NCBI GenBank assembly: GCA_030268105.1 | Contig: BSDZ01000116.1 | Span: 1,682,528 to 1,746,527, forward strand | Reading direction: 5' to 3' | DNA from: Volvox africanus | Taxonomy: Eukaryota > Chlorophyta > Chlorophyceae > Chlamydomonadales > Volvocaceae | Length of the DNA stretch: 64,000 bases | Program-made: the position numbers and the translations under genes | The notes under the pieces: generated by a model | Told to the model about the DNA's origin: nothing | Seen by the model: only the letters and a program-made list of their open reading frames with translations | Databases searched by the model: none | Shown here: one piece after another, positions 51,122 through 63,091 of the stretch | Numbering within the stretch: position 1 is the stretch's first letter | Layout: every line of letters starts with the position of its first letter

Positions 51122-52137
51122 TCTTGCCGGTTTTACCGCATTTGTATGGAAGAAGCACCAGCAGTATGGGATCATGTAACGTGCTATGACGACTGTGCAA
51201 AATCAACACATGTGTGTGTCAACGCATCCAGCTGGTGTTGTGGCACGAGCTAGCAGAAGGAAATAGGTGCGGGTCGCTCTTGGCCTGCGGCTGTGACCTT
51301 CAATGGGACTCAACCACACTCTATGATGCATTACACCTGCTGATAGCCCGTCCGTGGGTCCCAGGCGCGGGTCCTGCTACCTGAAGGCTAGATGTCCCAA
51401 TCTAAGCCCTTGACACGGTCTGGTGATATGGTGTACAAAAGGTACGGAAAGGTACACTGCTTCCGTTACAAGTTCGTCAGAAGTAGGGAATGAGGACACC
51501 AGTTGTAAGTAGTCGTTTGCGCTCAAGAGGTAAGAACGCTTCTAGAGCCAAGTCACAAAGTTCACTTGCTCTATTGTCGCTCGTTTACTAATATTAATCC
51601 GACTCCAAATGCCGTACACTTGTGGCGACAGCGTCGAAACATAACATGCAACACAATCAAGATCAAATTACTCTATTAGATAAACGATACATATCTAAAT
51701 ACAACGGATTAAACTGAAAGGCGCACGACACACTTTTGGACACACTTCTGGATACTGCGATCCTTCCTCCTCCTACAATGTCCTGCTGTACAACCAAAGC
51801 GATATAAATGTGAACACTCAATATTTGACACGTGCAAACGACAGACAAAGGGGTCACGTGCTGGGCAAGCCATGGAAGCTGTGTATGAATTTATGGAGGC
51901 TGTGAGTTCAGGCTGTTTATTGTTTGCAGTCTGCTTTTACTTGCTGCTGATATCAGCCCTTGGCTCGAGCATTCTTGTGTGTGTGTGTGTGTGTGTGTAT
52001 ATCTAGACTTGTACAACAGCGATTGATGCGTGTGCTGTTTCAAGATGTGGGAATGGATAGCAGGGTATGGTGGACCTGTGTGGCCGGCACACTGCTGTGC
52101 GGTGGGGCTTGTTGCCCAGCGTGAGTGAGACATGTGA

Positions 52138-52209
52138 GGGAGTTTGGTCTAGTGGTATGATTCTCGCTTTGGGTGCGAGAGGCCGTGAGTTCGATTTTTG
52201 CAACTCCCC
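52138..52209 (+). tRNA. tRNA-Pro-UGG: tRNA-Pro(UGG), array unit 43
   Basis: Type c; the one unit of the right block that keeps GTCGTGG downstream. Confidence 0.83.
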
Positions 52210-53225
52210 TCTTGCCGGTTTTACCGCATTTGTATGGAAGAAGCACCAGCAGTATGGGATCATGTAACGTGCTATGACGACTGTGCAAAATCAACACATG
52301 TGTGTGTCAACGCATCCAGCTGGTGTCGTGGCACGAGCTAGCAGAAGGAAATAGGTGCGGGTCGCTCTTGGCCTGCGGCTGTGACCTTCAATGGGACTCA
52401 ACCACACTCTATGATGCATTACACCTGCTGATAGCCCGTCCGTGGGTCCCAGGCGCGGGTCCTGCTACCTGAAGGCTAGATGTCCCAATCTAAGCCCTTG
52501 ACACGGTCTGGTGATATGGTGTACAAAAGGTACGGAAAGGTACACTGCTTCCGTTACAAGTTCGTCAGAAGTAGGGAATGAGGACACCAGTTGTAAGTAG
52601 TCGTTTGCGCTCAAGAGGTAAGAACGCTTCTAGAGCCAAGTCACAAAGTTCACTTGCTCTATTGTCGCTCGTTTACTAATATTAATCCGACTCCAAATGC
52701 CGTACACTTGTGGCGACAGCGTCGAAACATAACATGCAACACAATCAAGATCAAATTACTCTATTAGATAAACGATACATATCTAAATACAACGGATTAA
52801 ACTGAAAGGCGCACGACACACTTTTGGACACACTTCTGGATACTGCGATCCTTCCTCCTCCTACAATGTCCTGCTGTACAACCAAAGCGATATAAATGTG
52901 AACACTCAATATTTGACACGTGCAAACGACAGACAAAGGGGTCACGTGCTGGGCAAGCCATGGAAGCTGTGTATGAATTTATGGAGGCTGTGAGTTCAGG
53001 CTGTTTATTGTTTGCAGTCTGCTTTTACTTGCTGCTGATATCAGCCCTTGGCTCGAGCATTCTTGTGTGTGTGTGTGTGTGTGTGTATATCTAGACTTGT
53101 ACAACAGCGATTGATGCGTGTGCTGTTTCAAGATGTGGGAATGGATAGCAGGGTATGGTGGACCTGTGTGGCCGGCACACTGCTGTGCGGTGGGGCTTGT
53201 TGCCCAGCGTGAGTGAGACATGTGA

Positions 53226-53297
53226 GGGAGTTTGGTCTAGTGGTATGATTCTCGCTTTGGGTGCGAGAGGCCGTGAGTTCGATTTTTGCAACTCCCC
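53226..53297 (+). tRNA. tRNA-Pro-UGG: tRNA-Pro(UGG), array unit 44
   Basis: Type c; spacing 1088 bp. Confidence 0.83.
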
Positions 53298-54315
53298 TCT
53301 TGCCGGTTTTACCGCATTTGTATGGAAGAAGCACCAGCAGTATGGGATCATGTAACGTGCTATGACGACTGTGCAAAATCAACACATGTGTGTGTCAACG
53401 CATCCAGCTGGTGTTGTGGCACGAGCTAGCAGAAGGAAATAGGTGCGGGTCGCTCTTGGCCTGCGGCTGTGACCTTCAATGGGACTCAACCACACTCTAT
53501 GATGCATTACACCTGCTGATAGCCCGTCCGTGGGTCCCAGGCGCGGGTCCTGCTACCTGAAGGCTAGATGTCCCAATCTAAGCCCTTGACACGGTCTGGT
53601 GATATGGTGTACAAAAGGTACGGAAAGGTACACTGCTTCCGTTACAAGTTCGTCAGAAGTAGGGAATGAGGACACCAGTTGTAAGTAGTCGTTTGCGCTC
53701 AAGAGGTAAGAACGCTTCTAGAGCCAAGTCACAAAGTTCACTTGCTCTATTGTCGCTCGTTTACTAATATTAATCCGACTCCAAATGCCGTACACTTGTG
53801 GCGACAGCGTCGAAACATAACATGCAACACAATCAAGATCAAATTACTCTATTAGATAAACGATACATATCTAAATACAACGGATTAAACTGAAAGGCGC
53901 ACGACACACGTTTGGACACACTTCTGGATACTGCGATCCTTCCTCCTCCTACAATGTCCTGCTGTACAACCAAAGCGATATAAATGTGAACACTCAATAT
54001 TTGACACGTGCAAACGACAGACAAAGGGGTCACGTGCTGGGCAAGCCATGGAAGCTGTGTATGAATTTATGGAGGCTGTGAGTTCAGGCTGTTTATTGTT
54101 TGCAGTCTGCTTTTACTTGCTGCTGATATCAGCCCTTGGCTCGAGCATTCTTGTGTGTGTGTGTGTGTGTGTGTGTATATCTAGACTTGTACAACAGCGA
54201 TTGATGCGTGTGCTGTTTCAAGATGTGGGAATGGATAGCAGGGTATGGTGGACCTGTGTGGCCGGCACACTGCTGTGCGGTGGGGCTTGTTGCCCAGCGT
54301 GAGTGAGACATGTGA

Positions 54316-54387
54316 GGGAGTTTGGTCTAGTGGTATGATTCTCGCTTTGGGTGCGAGAGGCCGTGAGTTCGATTTTTGCAACTCCCC
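54316..54387 (+). tRNA. tRNA-Pro-UGG: tRNA-Pro(UGG), array unit 45
   Basis: Type c; one extra GT repeat gives 1090-bp spacing. Confidence 0.83.
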
Positions 54388-55403
54388 TCTTGCCGGTTTT
54401 ACCGCATTTGTATGGAAGAAGCACCAGCAGTATGGGATCATGTAACGTGCTATGACGACTGTGCAAAATCAACACATGTGTGTGTCAACGCATCCAGCTG
54501 GTGTTGTGGCACGAGCTAGCAGAAGGAAATAGGTGCGGGTCGCTCTTGGCCTGCGGCTGTGACCTTCAATGGGACTCAACCACACTCTATGATGCATTAC
54601 ACCTGCTGATAGCCCGTCCGTGGGTCCCAGGCGCGGGTCCTGCTACCTGAAGGCTAGATGTCCCAATCTAAGCCCTTGACACGGTCTGGTGATATGGTGT
54701 ACAAAAGGTACGGAAAGGTACACTGCTTCCGTTACAAGTTCGTCAGAAGTAGGGAATGAGGACACCAGTTGTAAGTAGTCGTTTGCGCTCAAGAGGTAAG
54801 AACGCTTCTAGAGCCAAGTCACAAAGTTCACTTGCTCTATTGTCGCTCGTTTACTAATATTAATCCGACTCCAAATGCCGTACACTTGTGGCGACAGCGT
54901 CGAAACATAACATGCAACACAATCAAGATCAAATTACTCTATTAGATAAACGATACATATCTAAATACAACGGATTAAACTGAAAGGCGCACGACACACT
55001 TTTGGACACACTTCTGGATACTGCGATCCTTCCTCCTCCTACAATGTCCTGCTGTACAACCAAAGCGATATAAATGTGAACACTCAATATTTGACACGTG
55101 CAAACGACAGACAAAGGGGTCACGTGCTGGGCAAGCCATGGAAGCTGTGTATGAATTTATGGAGGCTGTGAGTTCAGGCTGTTTATTGTTTGCAGTCTGC
55201 TTTTACTTGCTGCTGATATCAGCCCTTGGCTCGAGCATTCTTGTGTGTGTGTGTGTGTGTGTGTATATCTAGACTTGTACAACAGCGATTGATGCGTGTG
55301 CTGTTTCAAGATGTGGGAATGGATAGCAGGGTATGGTGGACCTGTGTGGCCGGCACACTGCTGTGCGGTGGGGCTTGTTGCCCAGCGTGAGTGAGACATG
55401 TGA

Positions 55404-55475
55404 GGGAGTTTGGTCTAGTGGTATGATTCTCGCTTTGGGTGCGAGAGGCCGTGAGTTCGATTTTTGCAACTCCCC
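55404..55475 (+). tRNA. tRNA-Pro-UGG: tRNA-Pro(UGG), array unit 46
   Basis: Type c; keeps CATGTACCG downstream, unlike its neighbours. Confidence 0.83.
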
Positions 55476-56491
55476 TCTTGCCGGTTTTACCGCATTTGTA
55501 TGGAAGAAGCACCAGCAGTATGGGATCATGTACCGTGCTATGACGACTGTGCAAAATCAACACATGTGTGTGTCAACGCATCCAGCTGGTGTTGTGGCAC
55601 GAGCTAGCAGAAGGAAATAGGTGCGGGTCGCTCTTGGCCTGCGGCTGTGACCTTCAATGGGACTCAACCACACTCTATGATGCATTACACCTGCTGATAG
55701 CCCGTCCGTGGGTCCCAGGCGCGGGTCCTGCTACCTGAAGGCTAGATGTCCCAATCTAAGCCCTTGACACGGTCTGGTGATATGGTGTACAAAAGGTACG
55801 GAAAGGTACACTGCTTCCGTTACAAGTTCGTCAGAAGTAGGGAATGAGGACACCAGTTGTAAGTAGTCGTTTGCGCTCAAGAGGTAAGAACGCTTCTAGA
55901 GCCAAGTCACAAAGTTCACTTGCTCTATTGTCGCTCGTTTACTAATATTAATCCGACTCCAAATGCCGTACACTTGTGGCGACAGCGTCGAAACATAACA
56001 TGCAACACAATCAAGATCAAATTACTCTATTAGATAAACGATACATATCTAAATACAACGGATTAAACTGAAAGGCGCACGACACACTTTTGGACACACT
56101 TCTGGATACTGCGATCCTTCCTCCTCCTACAATGTCCTGCTGTACAACCAAAGCGATATAAATGTGAACACTCAATATTTGACACGTGCAAACGACAGAC
56201 AAAGGGGTCACGTGCTGGGCAAGCCATGGAAGCTGTGTATGAATTTATGGAGGCTGTGAGTTCAGGCTGTTTATTGTTTGCAGTCTGCTTTTACTTGCTG
56301 CTGATATCAGCCCTTGGCTCGAGCATTCTTGTGTGTGTGTGTGTGTGTGTGTATATCTAGACTTGTACAACAGCGATTGATGCGTGTGCTGTTTCAAGAT
56401 GTGGGAATGGATAGCAGGGTATGGTGGACCTGTGTGGCCGGCACACTGCTGTGCGGTGGGGCTTGTTGCCCAGCGTGAGTGAGACATGTGA

Positions 56492-56563
56492 GGGAGTTTG
56501 GTCTAGTGGTATGATTCTCGCTTTGGGTGCGAGAGGCCGTGAGTTCGATTTTTGCAACTCCCC
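56492..56563 (+). tRNA. tRNA-Pro-UGG: tRNA-Pro(UGG), array unit 47
   Basis: Type c; standard right-block flanks (CATGTAACG, GTTGTGG). Confidence 0.83.
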
Positions 56564-57579
56564 TCTTGCCGGTTTTACCGCATTTGTATGGAAGAAGCAC
56601 CAGCAGTATGGGATCATGTAACGTGCTATGACGACTGTGCAAAATCAACACATGTGTGTGTCAACGCATCCAGCTGGTGTTGTGGCACGAGCTAGCAGAA
56701 GGAAATAGGTGCGGGTCGCTCTTGGCCTGCGGCTGTGACCTTCAATGGGACTCAACCACACTCTATGATGCATTACACCTGCTGATAGCCCGTCCGTGGG
56801 TCCCAGGCGCGGGTCCTGCTACCTGAAGGCTAGATGTCCCAATCTAAGCCCTTGACACGGTCTGGTGATATGGTGTACAAAAGGTACGGAAAGGTACACT
56901 GCTTCCGTTACAAGTTCGTCAGAAGTAGGGAATGAGGACACCAGTTGTAAGTAGTCGTTTGCGCTCAAGAGGTAAGAACGCTTCTAGAGCCAAGTCACAA
57001 AGTTCACTTGCTCTATTGTCGCTCGTTTACTAATATTAATCCGACTCCAAATGCCGTACACTTGTGGCGACAGCGTCGAAACATAACATGCAACACAATC
57101 AAGATCAAATTACTCTATTAGATAAACGATACATATCTAAATACAACGGATTAAACTGAAAGGCGCACGACACACTTTTGGACACACTTCTGGATACTGC
57201 GATCCTTCCTCCTCCTACAATGTCCTGCTGTACAACCAAAGCGATATAAATGTGAACACTCAATATTTGACACGTGCAAACGACAGACAAAGGGGTCACG
57301 TGCTGGGCAAGCCATGGAAGCTGTGTATGAATTTATGGAGGCTGTGAGTTCAGGCTGTTTATTGTTTGCAGTCTGCTTTTACTTGCTGCTGATATCAGCC
57401 CTTGGCTCGAGCATTCTTGTGTGTGTGTGTGTGTGTGTGTATATCTAGACTTGTACAACAGCGATTGATGCGTGTGCTGTTTCAAGATGTGGGAATGGAT
57501 AGCAGGGTATGGTGGACCTGTGTGGCCGGCACACTGCTGTGCGGTGGGGCTTGTTGCCCAGCGTGAGTGAGACATGTGA

Positions 57580-57651
57580 GGGAGTTTGGTCTAGTGGTAT
57601 GATTCTCGCTTTGGGTGCGAGAGGCCGTGAGTTCGATTTTTGCAACTCCCC
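57580..57651 (+). tRNA. tRNA-Pro-UGG: tRNA-Pro(UGG), array unit 48
   Basis: Type c; no difference from unit 47 noticed. Confidence 0.83.
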
Positions 57652-58667
57652 TCTTGCCGGTTTTACCGCATTTGTATGGAAGAAGCACCAGCAGTATGGG
57701 ATCATGTAACGTGCTATGACGACTGTGCAAAATCAACACATGTGTGTGTCAACGCATCCAGCTGGTGTTGTGGCACGAGCTAGCAGAAGGAAATAGGTGC
57801 GGGTCGCTCTTGGCCTGCGGCTGTGACCTTCAATGGGACTCAACCACACTCTATGATGCATTACACCTGCTGATAGCCCGTCCGTGGGTCCCAGGCGCGG
57901 GTCCTGCTACCTGAAGGCTAGATGTCCCAATCTAAGCCCTTGACACGGTCTGGTGATATGGTGTACAAAAGGTACGGAAAGGTACACTGCTTCCGTTACA
58001 AGTTCGTCAGAAGTAGGGAATGAGGACACCAGTTGTAAGTAGTCGTTTGCGCTCAAGAGGTAAGAACGCTTCTAGAGCCAAGTCACAAAGTTCACTTGCT
58101 CTATTGTCGCTCGTTTACTAATATTAATCCGACTCCAAATGCCGTACACTTGTGGCGACAGCGTCGAAACATAACATGCAACACAATCAAGATCAAATTA
58201 CTCTATTAGATAAACGATACATATCTAAATACAACGGATTAAACTGAAAGGCGCACGACACACTTTTGGACACACTTCTGGATACTGCGATCCTTCCTCC
58301 TCCTACAATGTCCTGCTGTACAACCAAAGCGATATAAATGTGAACACTCAATATTTGACACGTGCAAACGACAGACAAAGGGGTCACGTGCTGGGCAAGC
58401 CATGGAAGCTGTGTATGAATTTATGGAGGCTGTGAGTTCAGGCTGTTTATTGTTTGCAGTCTGCTTTTACTTGCTGCTGATATCAGCCCTTGGCTCGAGC
58501 ATTCTTGTGTGTGTGTGTGTGTGTGTGTATATCTAGACTTGTACAACAGCGATTGATGCGTGTGCTGTTTCAAGATGTGGGAATGGATAGCAGGGTATGG
58601 TGGACCTGTGTGGCCGGCACACTGCTGTGCGGTGGGGCTTGTTGCCCAGCGTGAGTGAGACATGTGA

Positions 58668-58739
58668 GGGAGTTTGGTCTAGTGGTATGATTCTCGCTTT
58701 GGGTGCGAGAGGCCGTGAGTTCGATTTTTGCAACTCCCC
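58668..58739 (+). tRNA. tRNA-Pro-UGG: tRNA-Pro(UGG), array unit 49
   Basis: Type c; no difference from unit 47 noticed. Confidence 0.83.
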
Positions 58740-59755
58740 TCTTGCCGGTTTTACCGCATTTGTATGGAAGAAGCACCAGCAGTATGGGATCATGTAACGT
58801 GCTATGACGACTGTGCAAAATCAACACATGTGTGTGTCAACGCATCCAGCTGGTGTTGTGGCACGAGCTAGCAGAAGGAAATAGGTGCGGGTCGCTCTTG
58901 GCCTGCGGCTGTGACCTTCAATGGGACTCAACCACACTCTATGATGCATTACACCTGCTGATAGCCCGTCCGTGGGTCCCAGGCGCGGGTCCTGCTACCT
59001 GAAGGCTAGATGTCCCAATCTAAGCCCTTGACACGGTCTGGTGATATGGTGTACAAAAGGTACGGAAAGGTACACTGCTTCCGTTACAAGTTCGTCAGAA
59101 GTAGGGAATGAGGACACCAGTTGTAAGTAGTCGTTTGCGCTCAAGAGGTAAGAACGCTTCTAGAGCCAAGTCACAAAGTTCACTTGCTCTATTGTCGCTC
59201 GTTTACTAATATTAATCCGACTCCAAATGCCGTACACTTGTGGCGACAGCGTCGAAACATAACATGCAACACAATCAAGATCAAATTACTCTATTAGATA
59301 AACGATACATATCTAAATACAACGGATTAAACTGAAAGGCGCACGACACACTTTTGGACACACTTCTGGATACTGCGATCCTTCCTCCTCCTACAATGTC
59401 CTGCTGTACAACCAAAGCGATATAAATGTGAACACTCAATATTTGACACGTGCAAACGACAGACAAAGGGGTCACGTGCTGGGCAAGCCATGGAAGCTGT
59501 GTATGAATTTATGGAGGCTGTGAGTTCAGGCTGTTTATTGTTTGCAGTCTGCTTTTACTTGCTGCTGATATCAGCCCTTGGCTCGAGCATTCTTGTGTGT
59601 GTGTGTGTGTGTGTGTATATCTAGACTTGTACAACAGCGATTGATGCGTGTGCTGTTTCAAGATGTGGGAATGGATAGCAGGGTATGGTGGACCTGTGTG
59701 GCCGGCACACTGCTGTGCGGTGGGGCTTGTTGCCCAGCGTGAGTGAGACATGTGA

Positions 59756-59827
59756 GGGAGTTTGGTCTAGTGGTATGATTCTCGCTTTGGGTGCGAGAGG
59801 CCGTGAGTTCGATTTTTGCAACTCCCC
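59756..59827 (+). tRNA. tRNA-Pro-UGG: tRNA-Pro(UGG), array unit 50
   Basis: Type c; no difference from unit 47 noticed. Confidence 0.83.
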
Positions 59828-60843
59828 TCTTGCCGGTTTTACCGCATTTGTATGGAAGAAGCACCAGCAGTATGGGATCATGTAACGTGCTATGACGACT
59901 GTGCAAAATCAACACATGTGTGTGTCAACGCATCCAGCTGGTGTTGTGGCACGAGCTAGCAGAAGGAAATAGGTGCGGGTCGCTCTTGGCCTGCGGCTGT
60001 GACCTTCAATGGGACTCAACCACACTCTATGATGCATTACACCTGCTGATAGCCCGTCCGTGGGTCCCAGGCGCGGGTCCTGCTACCTGAAGGCTAGATG
60101 TCCCAATCTAAGCCCTTGACACGGTCTGGTGATATGGTGTACAAAAGGTACGGAAAGGTACACTGCTTCCGTTACAAGTTCGTCAGAAGTAGGGAATGAG
60201 GACACCAGTTGTAAGTAGTCGTTTGCGCTCAAGAGGTAAGAACGCTTCTAGAGCCAAGTCACAAAGTTCACTTGCTCTATTGTCGCTCGTTTACTAATAT
60301 TAATCCGACTCCAAATGCCGTACACTTGTGGCGACAGCGTCGAAACATAACATGCAACACAATCAAGATCAAATTACTCTATTAGATAAACGATACATAT
60401 CTAAATACAACGGATTAAACTGAAAGGCGCACGACACACTTTTGGACACACTTCTGGATACTGCGATCCTTCCTCCTCCTACAATGTCCTGCTGTACAAC
60501 CAAAGCGATATAAATGTGAACACTCAATATTTGACACGTGCAAACGACAGACAAAGGGGTCACGTGCTGGGCAAGCCATGGAAGCTGTGTATGAATTTAT
60601 GGAGGCTGTGAGTTCAGGCTGTTTATTGTTTGCAGTCTGCTTTTACTTGCTGCTGATATCAGCCCTTGGCTCGAGCATTCTTGTGTGTGTGTGTGTGTGT
60701 GTGTATATCTAGACTTGTACAACAGCGATTGATGCGTGTGCTGTTTCAAGATGTGGGAATGGATAGCAGGGTATGGTGGACCTGTGTGGCCGGCACACTG
60801 CTGTGCGGTGGGGCTTGTTGCCCAGCGTGAGTGAGACATGTGA

Positions 60844-60915
60844 GGGAGTTTGGTCTAGTGGTATGATTCTCGCTTTGGGTGCGAGAGGCCGTGAGTTCGA
60901 TTTTTGCAACTCCCC
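60844..60915 (+). tRNA. tRNA-Pro-UGG: tRNA-Pro(UGG), array unit 51
   Basis: Type c; no difference from unit 47 noticed. Confidence 0.83.
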
Positions 60916-61931
60916 TCTTGCCGGTTTTACCGCATTTGTATGGAAGAAGCACCAGCAGTATGGGATCATGTAACGTGCTATGACGACTGTGCAAAATCAA
61001 CACATGTGTGTGTCAACGCATCCAGCTGGTGTTGTGGCACGAGCTAGCAGAAGGAAATAGGTGCGGGTCGCTCTTGGCCTGCGGCTGTGACCTTCAATGG
61101 GACTCAACCACACTCTATGATGCATTACACCTGCTGATAGCCCGTCCGTGGGTCCCAGGCGCGGGTCCTGCTACCTGAAGGCTAGATGTCCCAATCTAAG
61201 CCCTTGACACGGTCTGGTGATATGGTGTACAAAAGGTACGGAAAGGTACACTGCTTCCGTTACAAGTTCGTCAGAAGTAGGGAATGAGGACACCAGTTGT
61301 AAGTAGTCGTTTGCGCTCAAGAGGTAAGAACGCTTCTAGAGCCAAGTCACAAAGTTCACTTGCTCTATTGTCGCTCGTTTACTAATATTAATCCGACTCC
61401 AAATGCCGTACACTTGTGGCGACAGCGTCGAAACATAACATGCAACACAATCAAGATCAAATTACTCTATTAGATAAACGATACATATCTAAATACAACG
61501 GATTAAACTGAAAGGCGCACGACACACTTTTGGACACACTTCTGGATACTGCGATCCTTCCTCCTCCTACAATGTCCTGCTGTACAACCAAAGCGATATA
61601 AATGTGAACACTCAATATTTGACACGTGCAAACGACAGACAAAGGGGTCACGTGCTGGGCAAGCCATGGAAGCTGTGTATGAATTTATGGAGGCTGTGAG
61701 TTCAGGCTGTTTATTGTTTGCAGTCTGCTTTTACTTGCTGCTGATATCAGCCCTTGGCTCGAGCATTCTTGTGTGTGTGTGTGTGTGTGTGTATATCTAG
61801 ACTTGTACAACAGCGATTGATGCGTGTGCTGTTTCAAGATGTGGGAATGGATAGCAGGGTATGGTGGACCTGTGTGGCCGGCACACTGCTGTGCGGTGGG
61901 GCTTGTTGCCCAGCGTGAGTGAGACATGTGA

Positions 61932-62003
61932 GGGAGTTTGGTCTAGTGGTATGATTCTCGCTTTGGGTGCGAGAGGCCGTGAGTTCGATTTTTGCAACTC
62001 CCC
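61932..62003 (+). tRNA. tRNA-Pro-UGG: tRNA-Pro(UGG), array unit 52
   Basis: Type c; the spacer after it has ACACGTTTGG rather than the ACACTTTTGG of most right-block units. Confidence 0.83.
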
Positions 62004-63019
62004 TCTTGCCGGTTTTACCGCATTTGTATGGAAGAAGCACCAGCAGTATGGGATCATGTAACGTGCTATGACGACTGTGCAAAATCAACACATGTGTGTG
62101 TCAACGCATCCAGCTGGTGTTGTGGCACGAGCTAGCAGAAGGAAATAGGTGCGGGTCGCTCTTGGCCTGCGGCTGTGACCTTCAATGGGACTCAACCACA
62201 CTCTATGATGCATTACACCTGCTGATAGCCCGTCCGTGGGTCCCAGGCGCGGGTCCTGCTACCTGAAGGCTAGATGTCCCAATCTAAGCCCTTGACACGG
62301 TCTGGTGATATGGTGTACAAAAGGTACGGAAAGGTACACTGCTTCCGTTACAAGTTCGTCAGAAGTAGGGAATGAGGACACCAGTTGTAAGTAGTCGTTT
62401 GCGCTCAAGAGGTAAGAACGCTTCTAGAGCCAAGTCACAAAGTTCACTTGCTCTATTGTCGCTCGTTTACTAATATTAATCCGACTCCAAATGCCGTACA
62501 CTTGTGGCGACAGCGTCGAAACATAACATGCAACACAATCAAGATCAAATTACTCTATTAGATAAACGATACATATCTAAATACAACGGATTAAACTGAA
62601 AGGCGCACGACACACGTTTGGACACACTTCTGGATACTGCGATCCTTCCTCCTCCTACAATGTCCTGCTGTACAACCAAAGCGATATAAATGTGAACACT
62701 CAATATTTGACACGTGCAAACGACAGACAAAGGGGTCACGTGCTGGGCAAGCCATGGAAGCTGTGTATGAATTTATGGAGGCTGTGAGTTCAGGCTGTTT
62801 ATTGTTTGCAGTCTGCTTTTACTTGCTGCTGATATCAGCCCTTGGCTCGAGCATTCTTGTGTGTGTGTGTGTGTGTGTGTATATCTAGACTTGTACAACA
62901 GCGATTGATGCGTGTGCTGTTTCAAGATGTGGGAATGGATAGCAGGGTATGGTGGACCTGTGTGGCCGGCACACTGCTGTGCGGTGGGGCTTGTTGCCCA
63001 GCGTGAGTGAGACATGTGA

Positions 63020-63091
63020 GGGAGTTTGGTCTAGTGGTATGATTCTCGCTTTGGGTGCGAGAGGCCGTGAGTTCGATTTTTGCAACTCCCC
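63020..63091 (+). tRNA. tRNA-Pro-UGG: tRNA-Pro(UGG), array unit 53
   Basis: Type c; downstream CAATGCATCC (a CpG-to-TpG change) sets it apart from units 42-52. The window ends before the tRNA of unit 54. Confidence 0.83.
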
